From assembly GCF_013035425.1 (NCBI RefSeq), contig NZ_WQHX01000001.1:930001-994000 (forward strand): DNA of 64,000 nucleotides, read 5' to 3'. Positions within the stretch are counted from its first letter, which is position 1. The number at the start of each line of letters is the position of its first letter. Shown one piece after another: positions 43,364 to 52,724 of the stretch. The stretch comes from Ruegeria arenilitoris. Its GTDB lineage: Bacteria > Pseudomonadota > Alphaproteobacteria > Rhodobacterales > Rhodobacteraceae. The position numbers and the translations under genes are program-made. Below the pieces are notes generated by a model. The model searched no databases. It saw nothing but the letters and a program-made list of their open reading frames with translations, and had not been told where the DNA came from.

Positions 43364-44359
43364 TTAGTCGAACGTTCCAGCGACACGCCCAAGCAACATG
43401 AAAGCGCGCGCTGTCCGGGTTTCGCCCAGAGCGCTTAGATCAGCATCGCTGGCCTCTGGCTCAAAGTCTGAAATCATTCGGTCGAACCTTCGCAAAAAGT
43501 GGTGTGCAGCATCCCGGAAAATGGGATCTTGCTTCATTCTCGCTGCAGTCAGGGCCAACGATGAACGGTCGCGGATTCCCCCAAGCGCCGCCACCGACCT
43601 ACCGCGGGCCCCTTGTGCGAATTGCCGCCAAACCTCTGGGCGCGCCATATCGGGGCGCAGGTCATCCATGTAAATCCCTTCTTGACTGAGTAGGGTAAGA
43701 ATATCCTGCGATGCCTGCACTAAAAGTGAGGCTTTGCGATCCTTCAGCGCCATCCGCAAGGCGTCGAAACCTTGGGCATCGTCCTGGGTTTCAGGAAAAT
43801 TCAATGCTCGGATAAAGACCTCGGTTGTCAGAGGCGGCGCGATTTCTTCCGCTGGTGTACCCAACTCCAGCATGGTCTGATTATCCGGCTGGGTTTTAGG
43901 TGCATTGACCCGGGTCGGTTCATGGCGGCCAGAGGAAAAAGTAGCTACTGCAGTTTCAGTTTTCTTGGCTGTCTCCGCGATTTCGTCCAGCTTCTTTCCA
44001 ACTGCCGGTTCGTAAGTGCTGGCTGCCCGTTGTTGCTGTGTGACATAGGCGTGGCGGATCGCGTCTATTGCGGTTTGAAGCCGTTCACTTTCCTCACGCA
44101 TGACCCGGCTGGCACGCATCGCTGTCGCCGCCACCCAAATCATTGCCACGGGCAGAAATACGGCCAGAAAGGTGACTATGAACCCGCCACCCTGCGGAGT
44201 TCCCGGCAATACCAGGAACACCACCGACACAACCAACCAGATCACGCTCAAAATAAGAGCGATTATTTCCACTTCGGTCACAACAGCTCTACTCGGGCGA
44301 TCGTATATGCCCAGCGAGGTTGGCGCTTCAATGTCTTTTTCTTGACTGGGTTCCGACAT
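43364..44359 (-). CDS. Conserved membrane protein of unknown function upstream of greA
   Basis: 331 residues. Two membrane helices (about 30-52 and 57-80) follow an acidic N-terminus. A coiled-coil-like stretch (about 85-140) and a disordered region link to a helical cytoplasmic domain (about 180-331; RPEVWRQFAQGARGR, HHFLRRFDRMI). I recognise no named domain; proteins of this kind accompany greA in Rhodobacterales. The start lies 14 bases after the greA stop, so the two are likely an operon. Confidence 0.75.
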   Translation of the reverse strand: MSEPSQEKDIEAPTSLGIYDRPSRAVVTEVEIIALILSVIWLVVSVVFLVLPGTPQGGGFIVTFLAVFLPVAMIWVAATAMRASRVMREESERLQTAIDAIRHAYVTQQQRAASTYEPAVGKKLDEIAETAKKTETAVATFSSGRHEPTRVNAPKTQPDNQTMLELGTPAEEIAPPLTTEVFIRALNFPETQDDAQGFDALRMALKDRKASLLVQASQDILTLLSQEGIYMDDLRPDMARPEVWRQFAQGARGRSVAALGGIRDRSSLALTAARMKQDPIFRDAAHHFLRRFDRMISDFEPEASDADLSALGETRTARAFMLLGRVAGTFD

Positions 44360-44373
44360 TACAACGGCTCCGG

Positions 44374-44844
44374 TCAGGCGTATTCGACACTCAGAATTTC
44401 ATAGGAACGCACTCCTCCCGGGGTGCTTACCTCGACACTGTCGCCCTCGTCTTTGCCGATTAAAGCGCGGGCTAGGGGCGACTTAATGTTTAGCAAACCG
44501 CTTTCTATATTGGCCTCATACTCTCCTACAATCTGCCAGGTTTTTTCTTCGTCAGTGTCCTCATCCACCAAGGATACCTTCGCGCCGAATTTAACCGCCC
44601 CTGTCAATTTAGTCGGATCAATCACATCAGCCAATGACAGGATACCCTCCAGCTCTTTGATGCGGCCCTCGATGAAACCTTGTTTTTCTCGGGCTGAATG
44701 GTACTCGGCATTTTCTTTTAGGTCGCCAAGTTCCCTAGCAGAGGCAATGGCTTCGATGATCGCCGGGCGCTCGACGGATTTCAGGTTCTTTAGCTCGGCC
44801 TCAAGCGCTGAAAAGCCCGCAGGCGTCATTGGAATCTTTTCCAT
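44374..44844 (-). CDS. greA: Transcription elongation factor GreA
   Basis: 156-residue factor that stimulates cleavage of backtracked RNA by RNA polymerase. N-terminal coiled coil (about 8-75, with [27 protein letters not shown] sequence, including the acidic tip) and C-terminal FKBP-like domain ([18 protein letters not shown]). ATG 44844 is chosen; a GTG 5 codons upstream (44859) is possible. Confidence 0.96.
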   Translation of the reverse strand: MEKIPMTPAGFSALEAELKNLKSVERPAIIEAIASARELGDLKENAEYHSAREKQGFIEGRIKELEGILSLADVIDPTKLTGAVKFGAKVSLVDEDTDEEKTWQIVGEYEANIESGLLNIKSPLARALIGKDEGDSVEVSTPGGVRSYEILSVEYA

Positions 44845-45081
44845 TTTCTCTTTGTCCACACATAAATTGTGACGCCCCGCCGCATGGGATAAGCGTCGGG
44901 GCGATAGGATGGGTTATCAGATACCTGACCTAAATGAGGCGTGAATTGCAAGAGGTCACAGAAACCAAGCGCTCAATTCGCGGCTTGACGCCGTTCTTGC
45001 TGGCTAGGGTGGCGTCTATGCCGATAATCATGATACTTACTGCTTCGCCACTTGTCAGAAGGTGTGCACAACCAAAGCATT

Positions 45082-45459
45082 TCAATCATATTGAATAACT
45101 TCAAATTCGATTCCGTCGTCATCGTCAAAGTAGAATCGTTTGCCCGGCTCGTAATCTGCATGGTTGCGTGGTTCAAACCCGGCTTTTCGAACTTTGGCTT
45201 CCATGGCATCAATGTCCTCGACCAGAACGCCAACGTGATTAAGGCCACCAACGATGTCATAGCTGCTTTCGCCTGTTGTTTTTGGATTATTCGGAGCGTA
45301 AAGAGCCAGATAAGTGTGTTGGCTTCCAACATGGACGGTGTAGCCGCCCGCAATGGCAGGTCCTTCCCAGCGAACTTTCCAGTCAAATACATCCTTCATC
45401 CACGCGGCGGTGGCCTGTGGGTCACGGACAGTGAAATTTGTGTGTTCAAGCGTCGCCAT
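45082..45459 (-). CDS. VOC (glyoxalase/bleomycin resistance) family protein, probable SoxR target
   Basis: 125-residue vicinal-oxygen-chelate protein. Two half-domains: MATLEHTNFTVRDPQATAAW and GGLNHVGVLVEDIDAMEAKV, with an acidic DDDDGIEFEVIQ end. ATG 45459 has AGAGGAG 7 bases upstream. It is divergent from soxR, and its promoter (45500-45530) carries a SoxR-box-like dyad. It may protect against redox-cycling compounds or sequester an antibiotic; the substrate is unknown. Confidence 0.85.
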   Translation of the reverse strand: MATLEHTNFTVRDPQATAAWMKDVFDWKVRWEGPAIAGGYTVHVGSQHTYLALYAPNNPKTTGESSYDIVGGLNHVGVLVEDIDAMEAKVRKAGFEPRNHADYEPGKRFYFDDDDGIEFEVIQYD

Positions 45460-45499
45460 TTTGCGATCTCCTCTTTTGTCTTGATGCTTGGCACGACTC

Positions 45500-45530
45500 A
45501 ATCTAATTTCTAAACCTAACTTTAGGTCAA
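45500..45530 (-). promoter_or_regulatory. SoxR-type promoter of the VOC gene (19-bp spacer with dyad)
   Basis: On the minus strand TTGACC (45530-45525), a 19-base spacer and TAGATT (45505-45500). The dyad CCTAAAGTTAGGTTTAGA lies across the -35 and spacer at the same place as the soxS box (CCTCAAGTTAACTTGAGG) in the E. coli soxS promoter, with 12 of 18 positions identical. A second overlapping dyad is ACCTAA-N2-TTAGGT. A 19-bp spacer is the hallmark of MerR/SoxR-activated promoters. Confidence 0.75.
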
Positions 45531-45548
45531 GGAATTTTATGAACCTCG

Positions 45549-46004
45549 ATGACTGTACATGAGGGGCTGGCGATTGGCGCTTTGGCCCGGCGCACAGGAT
45601 TGGCGGTTTCGGCCATCCGGTATTACGAAGAGCAGGGTTTGATCACCCCGTGGCGAAACGCAGGAGGGCAACGGCGCTACCAGCGCGCGGATATCAGGCG
45701 CCTAAGCTTTGTTATGATTGCGCAGCAATTTGGCCTGACGTTACCGGAGATTCGGAGCGTGCTATCGGGTTTGCCCGGAAACCGCACCCCGACGCCAAAA
45801 GACTGGAGAGTAATCAGCAAAGACTTACGCGCATATCTGGATCAGCGAATCGACACGTTGATACGATTGCGAGACAACTTAGACGGTTGCATTGGTTGCG
45901 GTTGCCTGAGTTTGCCAAAATGCGCCCTTTACAACCCTGACGACCGCGCAAACACTTCCGGTAGCGGTCCCCGATACCTGATGGGCGACAAGCCAGAGGG
46001 CTGA
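45549..46004 (+). CDS. soxR: Redox-sensing transcriptional regulator SoxR
   Basis: 151-residue MerR-family regulator. N-terminal winged HTH (LAIGALARRTGLAVSAIRYYEEQGL), dimerisation helix (about 85-112) and the [2Fe-2S] motif CIGCGCLSLPKC (C114, C117, C119, C125: C-x2-C-x-C-x5-C), identical in spacing to E. coli SoxR. It senses redox-cycling drugs or superoxide through cluster oxidation. Divergent from a VOC gene; no soxS gene is present. Confidence 0.96.
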   Translation: MTVHEGLAIGALARRTGLAVSAIRYYEEQGLITPWRNAGGQRRYQRADIRRLSFVMIAQQFGLTLPEIRSVLSGLPGNRTPTPKDWRVISKDLRAYLDQRIDTLIRLRDNLDGCIGCGCLSLPKCALYNPDDRANTSGSGPRYLMGDKPEG

Positions 46005-46140
46005 ACTGCCGCATTGCAGCACTGTTACGCCGTGTTTCGATTGACCCGGGTCTTTCTTCCCATGTAATCAGCCGAGAAACAAAATTGCGCAGACCATGCA
46101 ATGTGAGCGCCAGTTCGGAAAGTTAGCTAGGGAGCCCGCG

Positions 46141-47787
46141 ATGGCCGAAATTGAACGCGAAGCGATGGAATATGACGTTGTGATTGTAGGTGCGGGTCCC
46201 GCAGGCCTGTCTGCGGCCATCCGTCTTAAGCAGCTCGACGCCGACCTGAACGTGGTGGTTCTGGAAAAGGGCTCGGAAGTCGGCGCGCACATTCTGTCTG
46301 GCGCAGTGCTCGATCCATGCGGTCTGGACGCTCTCATACCAGACTGGAAGGAAAAAGGCGCCCCGTTGAAGACGCCGGTGACCGAAGACAATTTTTACAT
46401 GCTGGGCGAAGCCGGTCAGTTGCGAATTCCCAACTTCCCGATGCCTCCGCTGATGAATAACCATGGGAATTACATCGTCTCAATGGGCAATGTTTGCCGA
46501 TGGATGGCTGAGCAAGCAGAAGAGCTAGGGGTTGAAGTTTTCCCCGGCATGGCCTGTTCCGAATTGGTTTATGGCGGCAACGGCGAAGTCAAGGGAGTTG
46601 TGGCTGGCGTGTTTGGGCTGGAACCTGATGGTTCATACGGTCCAAATACCGAGCCTGGTATGGAGCTGCACGGCAAATACGTATTCCTATCAGAAGGTGT
46701 GCGCGGCTCGCTTTCCAAAGAAGTTATTGCCAAATACGATCTGCAGGCCGGTAAAGAGCCGCAGAAGTACGGCGTCGGAATGAAAGAGATTTGGGAGATA
46801 GACCCGGCGAAGCACAAAGAAGGCTCGGTCACGCACACGATGGGTTGGCCACTGGGTGGAAACGCAGGCGGTGGATCGTTCATCTATCATCTTGAGAATA
46901 ATCAGGTTTACGTCGGTTTCGTGGTTCATCTGAATTATAAAAACCCTCATCTGTACCCTTACATGGAGTTCCAGCGTTTCAAGCACCATCCTATGGTCGC
47001 TGATCTGCTGAAAGGCGGCAAACGTGTCGCTTACGGTGCGCGTGCGATCACCGAAGGGGGTTACCAATCCATGCCAAAACTCGTGGCACCCGGCGTCGCC
47101 TTACTTGGCTGTTCCGCGGGCATGGTCAATGTCCCGCGCATCAAAGGTAATCATAACGCGATGCTTTCGGGCAAAGCAGCTGCGGAGGCTGCCTATGATG
47201 CCCTAAAAGCTGATCGTTCAGGTGACGAGTTGACTGATTACGAAACCGAAGTAAGAAATGGCCCAATCGGCAAGGACCTGAAAAAGGTACGCAATGTCAA
47301 ACCGATGTGGTCGAAATGGGGCCTTACGGCGTCGCTTGCGCTGGGCGGTCTGGACATGTGGACCAACACGCTTGGTTTTTCTCTGTTTGGCACTTTGGGA
47401 CACGGAAAGAATGACGCCGAGTCAACCGAGGATGCGAGCAAGCACGCGGCCATCGACTATCCCAAGCCAGATGGCACGCTATCTTTTGATCGATTGACCA
47501 ATGTTTCCTTTTCCGCGACCAATCACGAGGAAAGTCAGCCTTGTCACCTGAAGCTGGCGGACCCGGAAATCCCGGTCAAGGTCAACTTGCCCAAGTTCGA
47601 CGAACCTGCACAGCGGTACTGCCCTGCAGGTGTATATGAAATGGTCGAAGATGAGAACGGACCGCGATTCGTCATAAACTTTCAGAACTGTGTCCACTGC
47701 AAGACATGTGATATCAAAGATCCCAGCCAAAATATTACGTGGACCACACCACAAGGCGGAGATGGGCCGAATTATCCCAATATGTAA
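46141..47787 (+). CDS. etfD: Electron-transfer flavoprotein-ubiquinone oxidoreductase
   Basis: Membrane-associated FAD/[4Fe-4S] enzyme that passes electrons from ETF (acyl-CoA and dimethylglycine-type dehydrogenases) to ubiquinone. 548 residues from ATG 46141. FAD motif VVIVGAGPAGLSAAIRLK (about 10-27), and C-terminal cluster ligands CPAGVYE and NCVHCKTCDIKDPSQNI-like sequence. It supports the acyl-CoA dehydrogenase at 31.3 kb functionally. A longer frame (to 46096) lacks homology. Confidence 0.96.
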   Translation: MAEIEREAMEYDVVIVGAGPAGLSAAIRLKQLDADLNVVVLEKGSEVGAHILSGAVLDPCGLDALIPDWKEKGAPLKTPVTEDNFYMLGEAGQLRIPNFPMPPLMNNHGNYIVSMGNVCRWMAEQAEELGVEVFPGMACSELVYGGNGEVKGVVAGVFGLEPDGSYGPNTEPGMELHGKYVFLSEGVRGSLSKEVIAKYDLQAGKEPQKYGVGMKEIWEIDPAKHKEGSVTHTMGWPLGGNAGGGSFIYHLENNQVYVGFVVHLNYKNPHLYPYMEFQRFKHHPMVADLLKGGKRVAYGARAITEGGYQSMPKLVAPGVALLGCSAGMVNVPRIKGNHNAMLSGKAAAEAAYDALKADRSGDELTDYETEVRNGPIGKDLKKVRNVKPMWSKWGLTASLALGGLDMWTNTLGFSLFGTLGHGKNDAESTEDASKHAAIDYPKPDGTLSFDRLTNVSFSATNHEESQPCHLKLADPEIPVKVNLPKFDEPAQRYCPAGVYEMVEDENGPRFVINFQNCVHCKTCDIKDPSQNITWTTPQGGDGPNYPNM

Positions 47788-47891
47788 GCAAAAATAGGTG
47801 TATTGGCAGGGTCTAGAGGGCTCTGCCATTGCCACATGGGTCGCCAGGCCCTAGCTTATCCGCCAAACAACGACAACAAGGCAGGATATCG

Positions 47892-49604
47892 GTGCTTCCA
47901 TTGGTCCGTCGCGCGGTTGCAACTGCGGCATTCACCTCTTTCATTGCATCGTCGGCATTTGCTGATACGGGCTCTGGTTCATATCTGGCCGGACGTCAGG
48001 CAATATATCAAAGTGATTATGTCGCCGCTGAGAGATACTATTCTAAGGCGCTGAATTTTGATCCTGAAAACGAACAGCTTTTGGAAAGCGTTCTGCTTGC
48101 GCGCATCGCATTGGGTGATATCGAAGGCGCCAAGCCCGTTGCAGAAATAATGGATCAACTACCTGTTCCGAACCAAGCCGGACGCATGGTGATCTATGCT
48201 AACTTGATCAATCAGGACCAATTGGACGAGCTTCTTTCCCGAGACCCGGAAACCCAAGGTGTAGGACCATTGGTTGACGGGTTGATGATCGCATGGGCCC
48301 ATATTGGGAAAGGTTCCGTGTCTCAGGCGATAGAGCAGTTCGATACCGTCGCTACACAGGAAGGCCTGAGAGAGTTTGCGCTTTATCACAAGGCCCTGGC
48401 GTTGGCTTCGATTGGCGACTTTGAAGGCGCCGAAGAGGTCTTTGGTACCGATAATGGTGCGGTGTCACGCATCTCGCGCCGAGCGGCGCTTGCTCGGGCC
48501 GAAATCCTGTCGCAACTGGACAGAAATCAAGACGCTCTGGAGTTTTTGGACGATGTGTTCGCTTCGGGCAATGATCCGTTTATTGACAATTACGTTGTGC
48601 GTTTAAGGGCAGGAGAAACTCTGCCCTTTACACATGTAAGGTCACCGCAAGACGGTATGGCCGAAATTTTCTTTTCGGTTGGCGCGGCGTTGAATTCAGA
48701 TGCAGCAGATGACTACGTTCTGTTGTACGCCCGGATTGCCAGTTTCCTGCGTAAAGACCATATCGACGCAATTTTACTAACCGCAGAATTGCTGGAAGAG
48801 CTGCGGCAATACGATCTTGCTGTGGAAGCCTATCGCATGGTCCCGCCGGACAGTTTTGACCACCACGCCGCAGAACTGGGCCGAGCCGAAGTTCTACGCC
48901 AGTCTGGCAAAACGGATGCTGCCGTTGAAGTTCTGCAAAGTCTGGCTGTTCAGAAGCCAGACCTGCCAGGCGTACACGTGGCTTTGGCCGACTTGTTGCG
49001 ACAACAAGAAGACTACGCGGCAGCTGTAACTTCCTATGATACAGCAATAAATCTGACTGAGGAAGATGCTGGCAGTAACTGGTTTTTGTATTATGCGCGC
49101 GGAATCTCGCATGAGAGGCTCAAAAACTGGGAAAATGCTGAAGCCGATTTCCGTAAGGCTTTAGAGCTGAATCCTGATCAGCCCCAAGTACTCAATTACC
49201 TTGGTTATTCGTTGGTCGAGCGGCGAGAGAAGTTGGATGAAGCGCTGGAAATGATAGAACGCGCAGTCATCGCGCGCCCAGACAGCGGCTACATCGTGGA
49301 TAGCCTTGGTTGGGTTCTGTTCCGACTGGGCCGTTACGACGAGGCAGTGGATCACATGGAGCGAGCGGTCGAACTGATGCCTGTGGATCCAGTGGTCAAC
49401 GATCATTTGGGCGACGTCTACTGGGCCGTTGGCCGAGCGAGAGAGGCCGAATTCCAGTGGAAGCGAGCCTTGTCTTTTATCGACCCCGAAGACACCGACG
49501 GTGAAGCAGATCCAGATCGTATTCGCCGTAAAATCGAGGTTGGTCTTGATATTGTGCTGGAAGAAGAAGGTGCAGATCCATTGAAAGTCGCAAATGATGG
49601 CTAA
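47892..49604 (+). CDS. Secreted/periplasmic tetratricopeptide repeat protein
   Basis: 570 residues from the GTG at 47892, which has AAGGCAGGA upstream and gives a signal peptide (LPLVRRAVATAAFTSFIASSAFA). At least eight TPR-like units occur, the clearest in the C-terminal half (YARGISHERLKNWENAEADF, then ALELNPDQPQVLNYLGYSL and the final DEAVDHMERAVELMPVDP). The family is often called YbgC-type or BTAD-like TPR proteins; function unknown, likely a scaffold for a periplasmic complex. The stop overlaps ispE by 11 bp, a linkage common in this order. Confidence 0.86.
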   Translation: MLPLVRRAVATAAFTSFIASSAFADTGSGSYLAGRQAIYQSDYVAAERYYSKALNFDPENEQLLESVLLARIALGDIEGAKPVAEIMDQLPVPNQAGRMVIYANLINQDQLDELLSRDPETQGVGPLVDGLMIAWAHIGKGSVSQAIEQFDTVATQEGLREFALYHKALALASIGDFEGAEEVFGTDNGAVSRISRRAALARAEILSQLDRNQDALEFLDDVFASGNDPFIDNYVVRLRAGETLPFTHVRSPQDGMAEIFFSVGAALNSDAADDYVLLYARIASFLRKDHIDAILLTAELLEELRQYDLAVEAYRMVPPDSFDHHAAELGRAEVLRQSGKTDAAVEVLQSLAVQKPDLPGVHVALADLLRQQEDYAAAVTSYDTAINLTEEDAGSNWFLYYARGISHERLKNWENAEADFRKALELNPDQPQVLNYLGYSLVERREKLDEALEMIERAVIARPDSGYIVDSLGWVLFRLGRYDEAVDHMERAVELMPVDPVVNDHLGDVYWAVGRAREAEFQWKRALSFIDPEDTDGEADPDRIRRKIEVGLDIVLEEEGADPLKVANDG

Positions 49605-50406
49605 GGCCTTTGCGCCTGCCAAAATAAATCTGACCTTGCATATCACCGGTCAACGCGCCGACGGTTATCATCTGTTGGATTCACTCGTGGCATTTGCGGA
49701 CCTTGGAGACTCACTTGAATTCTCGCCGGGCCCAAAGCTTTCTGTGAATGTAACCGGAGAATTTGCCGCCGGTGTTCCCGTGGACGAGCGCAATCTGGTT
49801 TGGCAGGCTGCTCAGGCTGCTAATTGGACTGGGAATATAAATCTGTACAAGGCTCTGCCTCATGGAGGCGGCGTCGGAGGTGGCTCTTCTGACGCTGCTG
49901 CGACTTTGCGCACGCTGGCCCCTGATTCACCGCGACATGTTGCGCTTTCACTGGGAGCGGATGTTCCTGTCTGCATGCTTGCCAGAGCAACAAGAATGCA
50001 AGGAATCGGCGATCGCACTGAGCCCATTGTCCTGCCCGACCTTCCAGCCGTGTTAGTCAACCCGGGTGTCGCCGTGAAAACCGGACCAGTGTTCAACTCT
50101 CTGACGGCAAAGAATAATCCCGAGATGCCTTTCGTCCTTCCGGAGTTTTCTTCCCCCGAAAGCTGTGCTGCTTGGCTTTCTACGCAGCGCAATGATCTTG
50201 AAACTCCGGCGCTGGCAATTGCACCGCAAATCGCAACTGTGCTGGATGCTTTACGCGCTACAACTCAATCACTTTTGGCACGGATGTCGGGTTCAGGGTC
50301 GACGTGCTTCGCACTGTATCCATCCATGAAAGCAGCGCTTTTAGCGGCGCATGAAATTGGAGCGGCCCATCCCGGTTGGTGGTGTCGCGCCGCTCGCCTT
50401 AGTTAA
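49594..50406 (+). CDS. ispE: 4-diphosphocytidyl-2-C-methyl-D-erythritol kinase
   Basis: GHMP kinase of the MEP isoprenoid pathway. 270 residues. FAPAKINLTLHI at the N-terminus and the ATP loop LPHGGGVGGGSSDAAATLR (about 89-107). ATG at 49594 or 49597. Overlaps the TPR gene by 11 bp and the convergent polyprenyl synthase by 8 bp. Confidence 0.95.
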   Translation: MMAKAFAPAKINLTLHITGQRADGYHLLDSLVAFADLGDSLEFSPGPKLSVNVTGEFAAGVPVDERNLVWQAAQAANWTGNINLYKALPHGGGVGGGSSDAAATLRTLAPDSPRHVALSLGADVPVCMLARATRMQGIGDRTEPIVLPDLPAVLVNPGVAVKTGPVFNSLTAKNNPEMPFVLPEFSSPESCAAWLSTQRNDLETPALAIAPQIATVLDALRATTQSLLARMSGSGSTCFALYPSMKAALLAAHEIGAAHPGWWCRAARLS

Positions 50407-51397
50407 TACGCGACACAACGTAGTCGGCTATATCCTGCAGCAACGCCTTGATTTCGTGATCCGGCAAGGGCGCTAGGGCAGTCTTGGCTTTCGTTGCCCA
50501 GGCAACGGCATCTGCCCGGGTTGCGTCCAGCGTTGCATGTTTGTTCAACAGGCAAAGCGCGTGATCCAGATCGGCATCTTCTTGACGGCCTTTTGCAATT
50601 GTCCGTTCCCAAAACGCACGCTCTTCGGGCGTTGATCTTGCGACGGCCTTGATAACGGGAAGTGTTAACTTGCGTTCCCTGAAATCATCGCCAACATTTT
50701 TACCAGTAGCTTTGCTATCACCCTGATAATCAAGAAGATCATCGGCAATCTGAAACGCTATACCCAACGCATCACCATAGTCGAACAGGGCCTGTACGTG
50801 TGGTTCCGGTGCATTTGCGATGACTCCGCCCACTTCAGTCGCGGCAGAAAATAGTGCCGCCGTTTTTCCGCGAACAACTTGCAGATACACGCTTTCGTCA
50901 GTTGCAAGATCGGTAGCGGCCGTCATTTGCAGCACCTCGCCCTCGGCGATGGTGGCAGAGGCATTGGCGAGAATGTCCAAAACGCGGAGCGAACCAGTTT
51001 CTACCATCAACTGGAAGCTGCGGGAAAACAGATAGTCGCCTACCAAAACGCTGGATTTATTGTCCCAAAGAAGGTTAGCGCTGGGCCGACCGCGCCTTTG
51101 GGAACTTTCATCGACAACATCGTCATGCAGTAGCGTGGCCGTGTGGATGAATTCCACAGTCGCGGCCAAACGCACGTCATGATCGCCGGTGTAGCCGAAC
51201 AATCGAGCTGCCGCCAACGTCAACATCGGGCGTAAACGCTTGCCGCCTGCCTCAACAAGGTGAGCCGTTACCTCGGGTATCCGAGGCGCATGATCGGATG
51301 TCATACGTGTTCGAATAAGCGAATTAACCGCATCCATTTTATCGAAAAGAATTTCGGCCAGCCGCTCGTGAGGCTTTGAAATTGCGCTGACTGTCAT
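50399..51397 (-). CDS. ispB: All-trans polyprenyl diphosphate synthase (ubiquinone side chain)
   Basis: Chain elongation of isoprenoid diphosphates, most likely to C50 for ubiquinone-10 in this group. 332 residues. First Asp-rich motif LLHDDVVDESSQRRG (about 94-108), second QIADDLLDYQGD (about 218-229), and GGKRLRPML near residue 52. ATG 51397 with GGGAG 5 bases upstream. The length of the product cannot be read from the sequence. Confidence 0.93.
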   Translation of the reverse strand: MTVSAISKPHERLAEILFDKMDAVNSLIRTRMTSDHAPRIPEVTAHLVEAGGKRLRPMLTLAAARLFGYTGDHDVRLAATVEFIHTATLLHDDVVDESSQRRGRPSANLLWDNKSSVLVGDYLFSRSFQLMVETGSLRVLDILANASATIAEGEVLQMTAATDLATDESVYLQVVRGKTAALFSAATEVGGVIANAPEPHVQALFDYGDALGIAFQIADDLLDYQGDSKATGKNVGDDFRERKLTLPVIKAVARSTPEERAFWERTIAKGRQEDADLDHALCLLNKHATLDATRADAVAWATKAKTALAPLPDHEIKALLQDIADYVVSRIN

Positions 51398-51453
51398 CAC
51401 ACTCCCGACACAAGGCTCGACTTTCGCCCTACCTTGCCCTTACATCCATCCCC

Positions 51454-51669
51454 ATGAAAGAACTTTTACGCAGCACTGACCCTACGATCTTAGCCTTTGC
51501 ATCAGCTCTTCTTGAGGGCGAGGATATAGACTGCTTTCAGATGGACGTAAATATGAGCATCCTGGAAGGTGGAATTGGGATATTTCCACGGCGACTAATG
51601 GTGCGCGCTGATGATTTGTCCCGCGCTGAACGTGTTATGCGGGACAATGAGATTCCTTTGGGGCGATGA
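51454..51669 (+). CDS. DUF2007 domain protein
   Basis: 71-residue protein of the DUF2007 family ('putative signal transducing protein'). MKELLRSTDPTILAFASALL, the EGEDIDCFQMD block and FPRRLMVRADDLSRAERV are typical. Function unknown. ATGA overlap with the methyltransferase gene. Divergent from ispB with 56 bp between the starts. Confidence 0.85.
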   Translation: MKELLRSTDPTILAFASALLEGEDIDCFQMDVNMSILEGGIGIFPRRLMVRADDLSRAERVMRDNEIPLGR

Positions 51670-52439
51670 ACCGGTTTTCCGACAGCGATCTAACCTGCAA
51701 CGATTTTCTGGGCGGGCGTTTGCGTTTGTGGCAGCCACGAAAGGGATACCGCGCGGGTATCGATCCGGTTCTACTTGCAGCATCTATACCAGCGACTGTG
51801 AACCAGAGCGTCCTTGAACTTGGCTGCGGCGCAGGAGCCGCGGTATTGTGCCTCATGGCTCGCGTACCTGAGTTGCGCGCGACCGGGGTCGAACTGCAGG
51901 AAGCTTATGCTGAACTAGCGAAAAGGAATGCTGAGGACAACAAGCTTCCGTTGACCGTGGCTGCGGCCGATTTGAATGCCCTGCCTTTGGATATTCGTCA
52001 GCAGCAGTTCGATCACGTGTTGGCGAACCCGCCGTATTATCGATCCGGTGAACACAGCCCGGCGAAAGATCAAGGTCGCAGTATTGCCCTTGGCGAGCGC
52101 ACAGCCTTGTCCGACTGGGTCAGTGTGGCAGTGAAAAGATTAGTGCCGCGCGGTTACCTGCACATTATACAAAAGGCGGATCGCTTGCAGGATCTGTTGT
52201 TGGCTTGCTCCGGGCAGGTCGGGTCCATTGAGGTTCTGCCGATCGCTCCACGCACTGATCGACCTGCAGAACTCGTGATTTTTCGGGCCCGCAAGGGTGG
52301 GCGCGCGGCCTTTCGCCTTTTGGCGCCTGTAGTTTTGCACGCAGGTACCAAGCACCTTAGGGATGGCGATAGCTATGCTCCGGAAATTTCCGCAATCCTG
52401 CGACAAGGCGCAGCGTTGGCCGGATTTTCGAGCATCTAG
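51666..52439 (+). CDS. tRNA1(Val) adenine-N6 methyltransferase-like protein
   Basis: 257-residue class I SAM methyltransferase of the TrmN6/YfiC type. SAM motif VLELGCGAGAAVLCL near residues 46-60 and the N6-adenine motif NPPYYRSG near 122-129. E. coli TrmN6 modifies A37 of tRNA1(Val); the tRNA target here is inferred. Coupled to DUF2007. Confidence 0.88.
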   Translation: MNRFSDSDLTCNDFLGGRLRLWQPRKGYRAGIDPVLLAASIPATVNQSVLELGCGAGAAVLCLMARVPELRATGVELQEAYAELAKRNAEDNKLPLTVAAADLNALPLDIRQQQFDHVLANPPYYRSGEHSPAKDQGRSIALGERTALSDWVSVAVKRLVPRGYLHIIQKADRLQDLLLACSGQVGSIEVLPIAPRTDRPAELVIFRARKGGRAAFRLLAPVVLHAGTKHLRDGDSYAPEISAILRQGAALAGFSSI

Positions 52440-52559
52440 GCAAAGATCAGCGTGATTCACAAAATTTGTGACAGATTCTGTGCGCCTGCAGCGTGACAGG
52501 GTGGAAACGATGTGATCAACTTCTTACGTGATATAAGCAACCAAAGAAGGAGGATCGCC

Positions 52560-52724
52560 ATGAGCGTGAGTGCACATCTGACGGAGCTGAAGAAGAAACA
52601 CGAAAGTCTCGGTCTCCAAGTCGAAGAAGCCCAACGCTCGCCAGGTATCGATGATCTCCATATCGCCCAGCTCAAGAAACAAAAACTAAAGCTGAAGGAA
52701 GAAATTGAGCGTCTCTCCAACTAA
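52560..52724 (+). CDS. YdcH family (DUF465) small coiled-coil protein
   Basis: 54 residues, starting at ATG 52560 preceded by AAGGAGG. A single coiled-coil helical hairpin (HLTELKKKHESLGLQVEEAQ ... QLKKQKLKLKEEIERL) typical of DUF465. Function unknown. The upstream frame adds residues before the ribosome site and is rejected. Convergent 4-bp overlap with the exporter gene. Confidence 0.9.
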   Translation: MSVSAHLTELKKKHESLGLQVEEAQRSPGIDDLHIAQLKKQKLKLKEEIERLSN

